A model generated the notes under the pieces. That model saw only the letters and a list, made by a program, of their open reading frames with translations, had not been told where the DNA came from and made no database searches. A DNA stretch of 64,000 bases, from NCBI RefSeq assembly GCF_964204865.1, contig NC_135251.1:15872001-15936000 (forward strand). The letters are read 5' to 3'. The stretch is from Styela clava (Eukaryota; Chordata; Ascidiacea; Stolidobranchia; Styelidae). A program made the translations under genes and the position numbers. The stretch's first letter is position 1. Each line of letters starts with the position of its first letter. Below, one piece after another: positions 9,661-20,178 of this stretch.

Positions 9661-10261
9661 GTGATGGTTCCTACAGCAAATTTCTGGCTCTAATCACTCA
9701 GCAGATTGAAATAAATGGTTTTCAGCATTTGTTAGCAAAGATAGATATTTTGATTAAACATATAGTTCAACTTGAAGCCTGTATATATATATTATAAATA
9801 TATGTTCCCTTATTACTGCATTGTAAGAAGGCTTTCCACGCTATCAGGTCTATAAGGTTTTAGCGTCTTCCAATGTCTCAGAAGGAAACTTCAGTCTTCA
9901 TTTCTCATATTCTTTTTATTAATGTCATTAGCATTTGAAGCTTGACTGATTCCAATGTAAGTTTTCCATTGTTGTTTAATGGAATATCCTAAACGTGACT
10001 TCAAATTTTTTTCTCACTTCAATCATCACATGTTTGAATACCCGAGCTGACTTCAACTGATTTGTTATTGATTTACAATTTTTTTTTATAAATTAACTGC
10101 TGTACTTGATAAGTGTCCACTAAGTGAAAATCTACAAAAAAGCAGTGGTTTAATAATGAACAACGATTTTTCACCGAATCCAGAAATATTCCGAAACTTA
10201 GTCAACCCTTCTTCCAAGGAGTAGGGTTTTTAGTTAAATTGTTCAAACATCTTAATTACTT
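9661..10261. other. AT-rich flank of the tRNA array
   Basis: Unique-looking AT-rich DNA with no gene visible. Array sequence starts abruptly near 10262 with ATTTGTAAAAAAGATCACGC, which is a spacer motif inside each repeat unit, so the boundary falls within a unit rather than at a tRNA end. Confidence 0.5.
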
Positions 10262-10720
10262 AATTTGTAAAAAAGATCACGCATTAAAGAATACGCAGAC
10301 CGTAGCCCGGTTACCTCAGTCGGTAGAGCGTCCTTGTTCCGGGAAGATTGGATTGTGTATAGCTGGCGTTGGACATATCACAATGCAGAAACATACTTAT
10401 ATGTGTATTAGCTGCTAAAACATTGATTTTTACCATCTGTTATGTATTTTGTTTTAATGCAGACCGTAGCCGGGTTAGTTCAATCGGTAGATTGTTGAAC
10501 TTTTTATCCAACGATCAAGGAGTCAAGTGCGCTATCGGGCGCCTCTTTGTTCCGGAAAAGTTCAATTTGTAAAAATAGATCACGCTGAGAAGATTAACGT
10601 TAGATTGTGAATAGCTGGCGTTGGACATAGCACAATGCACAAACACACTTATAATTGTATTGGCTGCAAAATCATTGATTTTTATCATCCGTTAGGTCTT
10701 TTGTTTTAATGCGGACCGTA

Positions 10721-10793
10721 GCCCGGTTAGCTCAGTCGGTAGAGCGTTGGACTTTTAATCCAACGGTCAAGGGTTCAAGTCCCTTATCGGGCG
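10721..10793 (+). tRNA. tRNA-Lys-TTT: tRNA-Lys(TTT), first identical-class copy; reference for the array
   Basis: A 73-nt cloverleaf with every stem paired: acceptor GCCCGGT/ATCGGGC (one G-T), D stem GCTC/GAGC, anticodon stem TTGGA/TCCAA, loop CTTTTAA with anticodon TTT, variable CGGTC, T arm AAGGG-TTCAAGT-CCCTT, discriminator G73. No intron and no encoded CCA. The product reads AAA/AAG codons. Promoter: A box TAGCTCAGTCGG at 10728-10739 and B box GGTTCAAGTCC at 10772-10782. The trailer CCTCTTTGTT has only T3. Confidence 0.93.
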
Positions 10794-10858
10794 CCTCTTT
10801 GTTCCGGGAAGGTTCAATTTGTAAAAAAGATCACGCATTAGAGAATACGCAGACCGTA

Positions 10859-10897
10859 GCCCGGTTACCACAGCCGGTGGAGCGTCTTTGTTCCGGG
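10859..10897 (+). pseudogene. Type C internally deleted tRNA (representative of dozens)
   Basis: GCCCGGTTACCACAGCCGGT is followed by GGAGCGTCTTTGTTCCGGG. This is the tRNA 5' end through residue ~26 fused to the sequence that normally follows the tRNA (CCTCTTTGTTCCGGG), with GCG at the junction. Intermediates that keep the original D arm (CTCAGTCGGTAGAGCGTCTTTG) occur at 17000, 27400, 29140 and 42150. In the common form the D stem changed from GCTC/GAGC to CCAC/GTGG, still paired, and CCCGG can pair with CCGGG downstream. One C copy follows nearly every type A tRNA at a distance of ~65-90 nt. The A box is damaged and the B box is absent, so it is not a tRNA gene. Confidence 0.65.
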
Positions 10898-11523
10898 AAG
10901 ATTAGATTGTGAATAGCTGGCGTTGGACATAGCACAATGCACAAACACACTTATAACTGTATTAACTGCTAATTCATTGATTTTTATCATCTGTTATGTC
11001 TTTTGTTTTAATGCAAACCGTAGCCCGGTTAGCTCAATCGGTAGAGTGTTGAACTTTTTATCCACGCATTTTAAAGAATATGTCCTTAGTTTCAACGAAG
11101 ACCGTAGCCCGGTTACCACAGCCGGTGGAGCGTCTTTGTTCCGGGAAGATTAGATTGTGTATAGCTGGCGTTAGACATAGCAAAATGCACAAACACACTT
11201 ATAATTGTATTAGCTGCTAAATCATTGATTTTTATCATCCGTTATGTCTTTTGTTTTAATGCAGACCGTAGCCCGGTTAGCTCAATCGGTAGAGTGTTGA
11301 AATTTTTATCCAACGATCAAGGAGTGAAGTGCGCTATCGGGCGCCTCTTTGTTCCGGAAAGGTTCAATTTGTAAAAAATAGATCAGGCTGAGAAGATTAA
11401 CGTTAGATTGTGTGTAGCTGGTGTTGGACATAGCACAATGCACAAACACACTTATAATTGTATTAGCTGCTAAATCATTGATTTTTATCATCCGTTATGT
11501 CTTTTGTTTTAATGCGGACCGTA

Positions 11524-11596
11524 GCCCGGTTAGCTCAGTCGGTCGAGCGTTGGACTTTTAATCTGACAGTCAAGGGTTCAAGTCCCTTATCGGGCG
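11524..11596 (+). tRNA. tRNA-Lys-TTT: tRNA-Lys(TTT), variant
   Basis: Differs by GGTCGAGC in the D loop/stem edge and by TCTGACAGTC for TCCAACGGTC. The anticodon stem still closes with two wobble pairs. Anticodon TTT and B box intact. Trailer T3 only. Confidence 0.7.
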
Positions 11597-12080
11597 CCTC
11601 TTTGTTCCGGGAAGGTTCAATTTGTAAAAAAGATCACGCATTAAAGAATATGTCCTTAGTTTCAACGCAGACCGTAGCCCGGTTACCACAGTCTTTATTC
11701 CGAGAAGATTAGATTGTGTATAGCTGGCGTTGGACATAGCAAAATGCACAAACACACTTATAATTGTATTAGCTGCTAAATCATTGATTTTTATTATCCG
11801 TAATGTCTTTTGTTTTAATGCAGACCGTAGCCCGGTTAGCTCAATTAGTAGAGTGTTGAAATTTTTTCCAACTATCAAGGAGTCAAGTGCGCTATCTGGC
11901 GCCTCTTTGTTCCGGAAAGGTTCAATTTGTAAAAATAGATCACGCTGAGCAGATTAACGTTAGATTATGTATAGCTGATGTTGGACATAGCACAATGCAC
12001 AAACACACTTATAATTGTATCAGCTGCTAAATCATTGACTGTTATCATCCGTTATGTCTTTTGTTTTAATGCGGACCGTA

Positions 12081-12153
12081 GCCCGGTTAGCTCAGTCGTT
12101 AGAGCGTTGGACTTTTAATCCAACGGTCAAGTGTTCAAGTCTCTTATCGGGCG
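12081..12153 (+). tRNA. tRNA-Lys-TTT: tRNA-Lys(TTT), weakened variant
   Basis: The D-loop GG is changed to GT (CAGTCGTTAG), and the T stem AAGTG/CTCTT has a T-T mismatch; both touch A and B box bases. Anticodon TTT kept. Trailer T3. Confidence 0.5.
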
Positions 12154-12382
12154 CCTCTTTGTTCCGGGAAGGTTTAATTTGTAAAAAAAATCACGCATTA
12201 AAGAATACGCAGACCGTAGCCCGGTTACCACAGCCGGTGGAGCGTCTATGTTCCGGGAAGATTAGATTGTGTATAGCTGGCGTTGGACAAAGCAAAATGC
12301 TCAAACACACTTATATTTGTATTAGCTGCTAAAACATTGATTTTTACCATCTGTTATATCTTTTGCTTTAACGCATGCCGTA

Positions 12383-12455
12383 GCCCGGTTAGCTCAGTCG
12401 GTAGAGCGTTGGACTTTTAATCCAACGGTCAAGGGTTCAAGTTCTTTATCGGGCG
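12383..12455 (+). tRNA. tRNA-Lys-TTT: tRNA-Lys(TTT), near-reference with T4 terminator
   Basis: T-stem 3' strand TCTTT gives two G-T pairs; otherwise reference. Trailer CCTCTTTTACGGG contains T4, a minimal Pol III terminator. Confidence 0.75.
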
Positions 12456-12697
12456 CCTCTTTTACGGGAAGGATATATCTGTAAAAAAGATCACGCAGTA
12501 AAGAATATATCCTTAGTTCCAACGCAGACCGTAGCCCGGTTACCACAGCTGGTGAAGCGTCTTTGTTCCGAGAAGATTAGATTGTGTATAGCTGGCGTTG
12601 GACATATCACAATGCAGAAACACACTTATATGTGTATTTGCTGCTAAAACAATGATTTTTACCATCTGTTATGTCTTTTGTTTTAATGCGGACCGTA

Positions 12698-12770
12698 GCC
12701 CGGTTAGCTCAGTCGGTAGAGCGTTGGATTTTTGATCCAACGGTCAAGAGTTCAAGTCCCTTATCGGGCG
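12698..12770 (+). tRNA. tRNA-Lys-TTT: tRNA-Lys(TTT), loop variant
   Basis: Anticodon loop TTTTTGA (T32, G37) with anticodon TTT; T stem AAGAG has an A-C mismatch that also alters the B box. Trailer T3. Confidence 0.55.
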
Positions 12771-13457
12771 CCTCTTTGTTCATGGAAGGTTCAATTTGTA
12801 AAAATGATCACGCATTAAAGAATACGCAGCCGTAGCCCGGTTACCACAGCCGGTGGAGCGTCTGTGTTCCGGGAAGATTAGATTGCGTATAGCTGGCGTT
12901 GGACATAGTGCCTCTTTCCGGTGGAGCGTCTTTGTTCCGGGAAGATTAGATTGCGTATAGCTGGCGTTGGACATAGTGCCTCTTTGTTCATGGAAGGTTC
13001 AATTTGTAAAAATGATCACGCATTAAAGAATACGCAGCCGTAGCCCGGTTACCACAGCCGGTGGAGCGTCTTTGTTCCGGGAAGATTAGATTGCGTATAG
13101 CTGGCGTTGGACATAGCACAATGCACAAACACACTTAAAATTGTATTAGCGGCTAAATCATTGATTTTAATCGTTCGTTATGTCTTTTGTTTTAATGCAG
13201 ACCGTAGCCCGGTTAGCTCAATTAGTAGAGTGTTGAAATTTTTTCCAACGATCAAGGAGTCAAGTGCGCTATCGGGCGCCTCTTTGTTCCGGAAAGGTTC
13301 AATTTGTAAAAATAGATCACGCTGAGCAGATTAACGTTAGATTATGTATAGCTGATGTTGGACATAGCACAATGCACAAACACACCTCTAATTGTATTAG
13401 CTGCTACATCATTGATTTTTATCATCCGTTATGTCTTTTGTTTTAATGCGGACCGTG

Positions 13458-13530
13458 GCCCGGTTAGCTCAGTCGGTAGAGCGTTGGACTTTTAATCCGA
13501 CGGTCAAGGGTTCAAGTCTCTTATCGGGCG
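13458..13530 (+). tRNA. tRNA-Lys-TTT: tRNA-Lys(TTT), minor variant
   Basis: Anticodon stem TTGGA/TCCGA (one T-G pair) and T stem CTCTT (one mismatch). The leader ends ACCGTG rather than ACCGTA. Trailer T3. Confidence 0.65.
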
Positions 13531-14011
13531 CCTCTTTGTTCCGGGAAGGTTTAATTTGTAAAAAAGATCACGCATTAAAGAATACGCAGACCGTAGCCCG
13601 GTTACCACAGCCGGTGGAGCGTCTATGTTCCGGGAAGATTAGATTGTGTATAGCTGGCGTTGGACATAGCAAAATGCACAAACACACTTATAATTGTATT
13701 AGCTGCTAAATCATTGATTTTTATTATCCGTAATGTCTTTTGTTTTAATGCAGACCGTAGCCCGGTTAGCTCAATCGGTAGAGTGTTGAAATTTTTATCC
13801 AACGATCAAGGAGTCACGTGCGCTATCGGGCGCTTCTTTGTTCCGGAAAGGTTCAATTTGTAAAAATATATCACGCTGAGAAGATTAACGTTAGATTGTG
13901 TATAGCTGGTGTTGGACATAGCACAATGCACAAACACACCTCTAATTGTATTAGCCGCTACATCATTGATTTTTATCATCCGTTATGTCTTTTGTTTTAA
14001 TGCGGACCGTG

Positions 14012-14084
14012 GCCAGGTTAGCTCAGTCGGTAGAGCGTTGGACTTTTAATCCACCGGTCAAGGGTTCAAGTCCTTTATCGGGCG
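14012..14084 (+). tRNA. tRNA-Lys-TTT: tRNA-Lys(TTT), acceptor variant with T6 terminator
   Basis: Acceptor GCCAGGT puts A4 opposite G69, a mismatch. Anticodon stem 3' strand TCCAC has one mismatch. CCTTT in the T stem. Trailer CCTTTTTTACGG supplies a strong terminator. Confidence 0.55.
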
Positions 14085-14326
14085 CCTTTTTTACGGGAAG
14101 GATATATTTGTAAAAAAGATCACGCAGTAAAGAATATATCCTTAGTTCCAACGCAGACCGTAGCCCGGTTACCACAGCCGGTGAAGCGTCTTTGTTCCGA
14201 GAAGATTAGATTGTGTATAGCTGGCGTTGGACATATCACAATGCAGAAACACAATTATATGTGTATTAGCTGTTAAAACAATGATTTTTACCATCTGATA
14301 TGTCTTTTGTTTTAATGCGGACCGTA

Positions 14327-14399
14327 GCCCGGTTAGCTCAGTCGGTAGAACGTTGGATTTTTGATCCAACGGTCAAGAGTTCAAGTCCCTTATCGGGCG
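14327..14399 (+). tRNA. tRNA-Lys-TTT: tRNA-Lys(TTT), multiply changed variant
   Basis: D stem GCTC/GAAC mismatch, loop TTTTTGA, T-stem AAGAG mismatch. It shares the loop and T-stem changes with 12698, so the two are sister copies. Trailer T3. Confidence 0.45.
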
Positions 14400-15254
14400 C
14401 CTCTTTGTTCATGGAAGGTTCAATTGGAAAAATGATCACGCGTTAAAGAATACGCAGCCGTAGCCCGGTTACCACAGCCGGTGGAGCGTCTTTGTTCCGT
14501 GAAGATTAGATTGCGTATAGCTGGCGTTGGACATAGCACAATGCACAAACACACTTATAATTGTATTAGCTGCTAAATCATTGATTTTTATCGTTCGTTA
14601 TGTCTTTTGTTTTAATGCAAACCGTAGCCCGGTTAGCTCAATCGGTAGAGTGTTGAACTTTTTATCCACGCATTTTAAAGAATATGTCCTTAGTTTCAAC
14701 GCAGACCGTAGCCCGCTTACCACAGCCGGTGGAGCGTCTTTGTTCCGAGAAGATCAGATTGTGTAAAAAAGATCACGCATTAAATAATACGCAGACCGTA
14801 GCCCGGTTACCACAGCCGGTGGAGCGTCTTTGTTCCGGGAAGATTAGATTGTGTATAAGTTGGCGTTGGACATAGCACAATGCACAAACACACTTATAAT
14901 TGTATTAGCTGCTAAATCATAGATTTTTATCGTCCTTTATGTCTTTTGTTTTAATGCAGACCGTAGCCAGGGTAGCTCAATCGGTGGAGTGTTAAACTTT
15001 TTATCCAACGATCAAGGAGTCAAGTGCGCTATCGGGCGCCTCTTTGTTCCGGAAAGGTTCAATTTGTAAAAATAGATCACGCTGAGAAGATTAACGTTAG
15101 ATTGTGTATGACATAGATTGTGTATGATAGATTGTGTATAGACATTAGATTGTGTTGGACATAGCACAATGCACAAACACACTTATAATTGTATTAGCTG
15201 CAAACTTTTTGATTTTTATCATCCGTTATGTCTTTTGTTTTAACGCGGACCGTA

Positions 15255-15327
15255 GCCCGGTTAGCTCAGTCGGTAGAACGTTGGACTTTTAATCCAACGG
15301 TCAAGGGTTCAAGTCTCTTATCGGGCG
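15255..15327 (+). tRNA. tRNA-Lys-TTT: tRNA-Lys(TTT), GAAC D-stem variant with T7 terminator
   Basis: D stem GCTC/GAAC (one mismatch), T stem CTCTT (one mismatch). Leader ACGCGGACCGTA; trailer CCTTTTTTTGCGG. Confidence 0.6.
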
Positions 15328-15570
15328 CCTTTTTTTGCGGGAAGGATCTATTTGTAAAAAAGATCACACAGTAAAGAATATGTCCTTAGTTCCAACGCAG
15401 ACCGTGGCCCGGTTACCACAGCCGGTGGAGCGTCTTTGTTCCGAGAAGATTAGATTGTGTATAGCTGGCGATGGACATAGCACAATGCACAAACACACTT
15501 ATAATTGTATTAGCTGCTAATTCATTGATTTTTATCATCCGTCATGTCTTTTGTTTGACTGCACACCGTA

Positions 15571-15643
15571 GCCCGGTTAGCTCAGTCGGTAGAGCGTTGG
15601 ACTTTTAATCCAACGGTCAAGGGTTCAAGTCCCTTATCGGGCG
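15571..15643 (+). tRNA. tRNA-Lys-TTT: tRNA-Lys(TTT), identical to reference
   Basis: All 73 bases match 10721-10793. Leader GACTGCACACCGTA, the first of a large sub-group with this leader. Trailer T3. Confidence 0.92.
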
Positions 15644-16358
15644 CCTCTTTGTTCCGGGAAAGTTCAATTTGTAAAAAAGATCACGCATTAAAGAATATGT
15701 CCTTAGTTCCAACGCAGACCGTAGCCCGGTTACCACAGCCGGTGGAGCGTCTTTGTTCCGGGAAGATTAGATTGTGTATAGCTGGCGTTGGACATAGCAA
15801 AATGCACAAACACACTTATGATTGTATTAGCTGCTAAATCATTGACTTTTATCATCCGTTATATCTTTTGTTTCAATTAATGCAGACCGTAGCACGTTTA
15901 GCTCAATCGGTAGAGTGTTGAAATTTTCATCCAACGATCAAGGAGTCAAGTGCGCTATCGGGCGCCTCTTTGTTCCGGAATGGTTTAATTTTTAAAAAAG
16001 ATCACGCATTAAAGAATATGTCCTTAGTTCCAACGCAGACCGTAGCCCGATTACCACAGCCGGGAGAGCGTCTTTGTTCTGGGAAGATTAGATTGTGTAT
16101 AGCTGGCGATGGACATAGCACAATGCACACCCACACTTATAATTGTATTAGCTGCAAAATCATTGATTTTTATCATCCGTTATGTATTTTGTTTTAATGT
16201 GGACCGTAGCCCGGTTAGCTCAGTCGGTAGAGCGGTAAACTTTTTATCCAACGATCAAGGAGCCAAGTGCGCTAACAGAAACACACTTATAATTGTATTA
16301 GCTGCTAAATCATTGATTGTTATCATCCGTTATGTCTCTTGTTTTAATGCGGACCGTG

Positions 16359-16431
16359 GCCCGGTTAGCTCAGTCGGTAGAGCGTTGGACTTTTAATCCA
16401 ACGGTCAAGGGTTCAAGTCCCTTATCGGGCG
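16359..16431 (+). tRNA. tRNA-Lys-TTT: tRNA-Lys(TTT), identical to reference
   Basis: Full match; leader TGCGGACCGTG. Its partner 3,820 bp downstream is 20179. Trailer T3. Confidence 0.92.
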
Positions 16432-17411
16432 CCTCTTTGTTCCGGGAAGGTTTAATTTGTAAAAAAGATCACGCATTAAATAATACGCAGACGTAGCCCG
16501 ATTTATTTGTAAAAAAGATCACGCAGTAAAGAATATGTCCTTGATTCCAACGCAGACCGTAGCCCGGTTACCCCAGCCGGTGGAGCGTCTTTTTTCCGGG
16601 AAGATTAGATTTTGTATAGCTGTCGTTGGACATAGCAAAATGCTTAAACACACTTATATTTGTATTAGCTGCTAAATCATTGACTTTTATCATCCGTTAT
16701 GTATTTTGTTTTAATGCAGACCGTAGCCCGGTTAGCTCAATCGGTAGAGTGTTGAACTTTTTATCCAACGATCAAGGAGTCAAGTGCGCTATCGGGCGCC
16801 TCTTTGTTCCGGAAAAGTTCAATTTGTATAAATAAATCACGCTGAGAAGATTCACGTTAGATTGTGTATAGCTGGTGTTGGACATAGCACAATGCTCAAA
16901 CACACTTATAATTGTATTAGCTGCTTAATAAACAGATTCCGACGATCCGGTATATGTTTCGTTTAACGCGGACCGTAGCCCGGTTAGCTCAGTCGGTAGA
17001 GTTACCTCAGTCGGTAGAGCGTCTTTGTTCCGGGAAGATTGGATTGTGTATAGATGGCGTTGGACATATCACAATGCAGAAACACACTTATATGTGTATT
17101 AGCTGCTAAAACATTGATTTTTACCATCTGTTATATCTTTTGTTTTAATGCAGTCCGTAGCCCGGTTAGCTCAATCGGTAGAGTGTTGAACTTTTTATCC
17201 AACGATCAAGGAGTCAAGTGCGCTATCGGGCGCCTCTTTGTTCCGGAAAGGTTCAATTTGTAAAAATAGATCACGCTGAGAAGATTCACGTTAGATTGTG
17301 TATAGCTGGTGTTGGACATAGCACAATGCACAAACACACCTATAATTGTATTAGCTGCAAAATTTTTGATTTTTATCATCCGTTATGTCTTTTGTTTTAA
17401 CGTGGACCGTA

Positions 17412-17484
17412 GCCCGGTTAGCTCAGTCGGTAGAGCGTTGGACTTTTAATCCAACGATCAAGGGTTCGAGTCCTTTATCGGGCG
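17412..17484 (+). tRNA. tRNA-Lys-TTT: tRNA-Lys(TTT), TTCGAGT T-loop variant with T7
   Basis: Variable loop CGATC, T loop TTCGAGT, which restores the more usual B box GGTTCGAGTCC, and CCTTT in the T stem. All stems pair. Trailer T7 terminator. Confidence 0.78.
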
Positions 17485-18129
17485 CCTTTTTTTGCGATAA
17501 GGATCTATTTGTAAAAAAGATCACGCAGTAAAGAATATGTCCTTAGTTCCAACGCAGACCGTAGCCCGGTTACCACAGCCGGTGGAGCGTCTTTGTTCCG
17601 AGAAGATTAGATTGTGTATAGCTGGCGATGGACATAGCACAATGCACAAACACACTTATTATTGTATTAGCTGCAAAATCATTGATTTTTATCATCCGTT
17701 ATGTCTTTTGTTTTAATGCGGACCGTAGCCCGGTTAGCTCAGTCGGTAGAGCGTTAAACTTTTTATCCAACGATCAAGGAGTCAAGTGCGCTAAAACAAA
17801 CACACTTATAATTGTATTAGCTGCTAAATCATAGATTTTTATCGTCCGTTATGTCTTTTGTTTTAATGCAGACCGTAGCCCGGTTAGCTCAATCGGTGGA
17901 GTGTTAAACTTTTTATCCAACGATCAAGGAGTCAAGTGCGCTATCGGGCGCCTCTTTGTTCCGGAAGGGTTCAATTTGTAAAAATAGATCACGCTGAGAA
18001 GATTAACGTTAGATTGTGTATAGCTGGTGTTGGACATAGCACAGTGCACAAACACACTTATAATTGTATTAGCTGCTAAATCATTGATTTTTATCATCCG
18101 TTATGTATTTTGTTTTAATGCGCACCGTA

Positions 18130-18202
18130 GCCCGGTTAGCTCAGTCGGTAGAGCGTTGGACTTTTAGTCCAACGGTCAAGGGTTCAAATCCCTTATCGGG
18201 AG
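18130..18202 (+). tRNA. tRNA-Lys-TTT: tRNA-Lys(TTT), minor variant
   Basis: Loop CTTTTAG (G38), T loop TTCAAAT, discriminator A instead of G. Trailer GCTTCTTTG, T3. Confidence 0.65.
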
Positions 18203-18431
18203 CTTCTTTGTTAGGGGAAGGTTTAATTTGTAAAAAAGATCACGCATTAAAGAATAGGCAGACCGTAGCCCGGTTACCACAGCCGGTGGAGCGTCTTTGT
18301 TCCGGGAAGATTAGATTGTGTAAAGCTGGCGTTGGACATAGCAAAATGCACAAACACACTTATTATTGTATTAGCTGCTAAATCATTGATTTGTATCATC
18401 CGTTATGTCTTTTGTTTTAATGCGGACCGTG

Positions 18432-18504
18432 GCCCGGTTAGCTCAGTCGGTAGAGCGTTGGACTTTTGATCCAACGGTCAAGGGTTCAAGTCCCTTATCG
18501 GGTG
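18432..18504 (+). tRNA. tRNA-Lys-TTT: tRNA-Lys(TTT), near-reference
   Basis: Loop CTTTTGA (G37); the 3' end reads ATCGGGTG, which places T opposite G1 (wobble). Trailer T3. Confidence 0.7.
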
Positions 18505-19071
18505 CCTCTTTGTTCCGGGAAGGTTTAATTTGTAAAAAAGATCACGCATTAAAGAATACGCAGACGTAGCCCGGTCTATTTGTAAAAAAGATCACGCAGT
18601 AAAGAATATGTCCGTGATTCCAACGCAAACCGTAGCCCGGTTACCCCAGCCGGTGGAGCGTCTTTGTTCCGGGAAGATTAGATTGTGTATAGCTGGCGTT
18701 GGACATAGCAAAATGCTCAAACACACTTATAATTGTATTAGCTGCTAAATCATAGATTTTTATCGTCCGTTATGTCTTTTGTTTTAATGCAGACCGTGGC
18801 CCGGTTAGCTTAATCGGTGGAGTGTTAAACTTTTTATCCAACGATCAAGGAGTCAAGTGCGCTATCGGGCGCCTCTTTGTTCCGGAAAGGTTCAATTTGT
18901 AAAAATAGATCACGCTGAGAAGATTAACGTTAGATTGTGTATGATAGATTGTGTATAGACATTAGATTGTGTTGGACATAGCACAATGCACAAACACACT
19001 TATAATTGTATTAGCTGCAAAATTTTTGATTTTTATCATCCGTTATGTCTTTTGTTTTAACGCGGACCGTA

Positions 19072-19144
19072 GCCCGGTTAGCTCAGTCGGTAGAACGTTG
19101 GACTTTTAATCCAACGGTCAAGGGTTCAAGTCCCTTATCGGGCG
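19072..19144 (+). tRNA. tRNA-Lys-TTT: tRNA-Lys(TTT), GAAC variant with T6 terminator
   Basis: A single D-stem change, GAGC to GAAC; the rest is reference. Leader ACGCGGACCGTA; trailer CCTTTTTTGCGG. Confidence 0.7.
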
Positions 19145-19386
19145 CCTTTTTTGCGGTAAGGATCTAATTGTAAAAAAGATCACGCAGTAAAGAATATGTC
19201 CTTAGTTCCAACGCAGACCGTAGCCCAGTTACCACGGCCGGTGGAGCGTCTTTGTTCCGAGAAGATTAGATTATGTATAGCTGGCGATGAACATCGCACA
19301 ATGCACAAACACACTTATAATTGTATTAGCTGCTTATTCATTGATTTTTATCATCCGTCATGTCTTTTGTTTCACTGCAAACCGTA

Positions 19387-19459
19387 GCCCGGTTAGCTCA
19401 GTCGGTAGAGCGTTGGACTTTTAATCCAACGGTCATGGGTTCAAGTCCCTTATCGGGCG
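19387..19459 (+). tRNA. tRNA-Lys-TTT: tRNA-Lys(TTT), one T-stem mismatch
   Basis: AAGGG becomes ATGGG (T50 opposite T64). Otherwise reference. Trailer T3. Confidence 0.75.
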
Positions 19460-20178
19460 CCTCTTTGTTCCGGGAAGGTTCAATTTGTAAAAAAGATCAC
19501 GCATTAAAGAATATGTCCTTAGTTCCAACGCAGACCGTAGCCCGGTTACCACAGCCGGTGGAGCGTCTTTGTTCCGGGAAGATTAGATTGTGTATAGCTG
19601 GCGTTGGACATAGCAAAATGCACAAACACACTTATTTATAATTGTATTAGCTGCTAAATCATTGACTTTAATCATCCGTTATATCTTTTGTTTCAATCAA
19701 TGCAGACCATAGACCGTTTAGCTCAATCGGTAGAGTGTTGAAATTTTCATCCAACGATCAAGGAGTCAAGTGCGCTATCGGGCGCCTCTTCGTTCCGGAA
19801 TGGTTTAATTTTTGAAAAAGATCACGCATTGAAGAATATGTCCTTAGTTCCAACGCAGACCGTAGCCCGATTACCACAGCCGGGGGAGCGTCTTTGTTCT
19901 GGGAAGATTAGATTGTGTATAGCTGTCGATGGACATAGCACAATGCACAAACACACTTATAATTGTATTAGCTGCAAAATCATTGATTTTTATCATCCGT
20001 TATGTCTTTTGTTTTAATGTGGACCGTAGCCCGGTTAGCTCAGTCGGTAGAGCGTTAAACTTTTTATCCAACGATCAAGGAGTCAAGTGCGCTAACACAA
20101 ACACACTTATAATTGTATTAGCTGCTAAATCATTGATTGTTATCATCCGTTATGTCTCTTGTTTTAATGCGGACCGTG

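Larger units (their letters stand above)
10469..15964 (+). pseudogene. Type B pseudo-tRNA-Lys copies, group 1
   Basis: Starts (73 nt each unless noted): 10469, 11023 (chimera broken after the anticodon stem), 11271, 11830, 13207, 13760, 14627 (chimera), 14966, 15892. Compared with type A they share AATCGG for AGTCGG in the D loop, GAGTG for GAGCG, an anticodon stem TTGAA/TCCAA with an A-C mismatch, loop CTTTTTA (T at 37), CGATC for CGGTC, and AAGGAGTCAAGTGCGCT in the T arm. The last destroys the T stem and the Pol III B box. The anticodon triplet TTT survives. A shared set of changes in all copies means one mutant was amplified. Confidence 0.8.

Noticed and set aside
10469-10541. Type B copies as functional tRNA-Lys(TTT)
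   Set aside because: The T stem has three of five pairs broken and the B box is lost (GAGTCAAGTGC); Pol III transcription and folding are unlikely.
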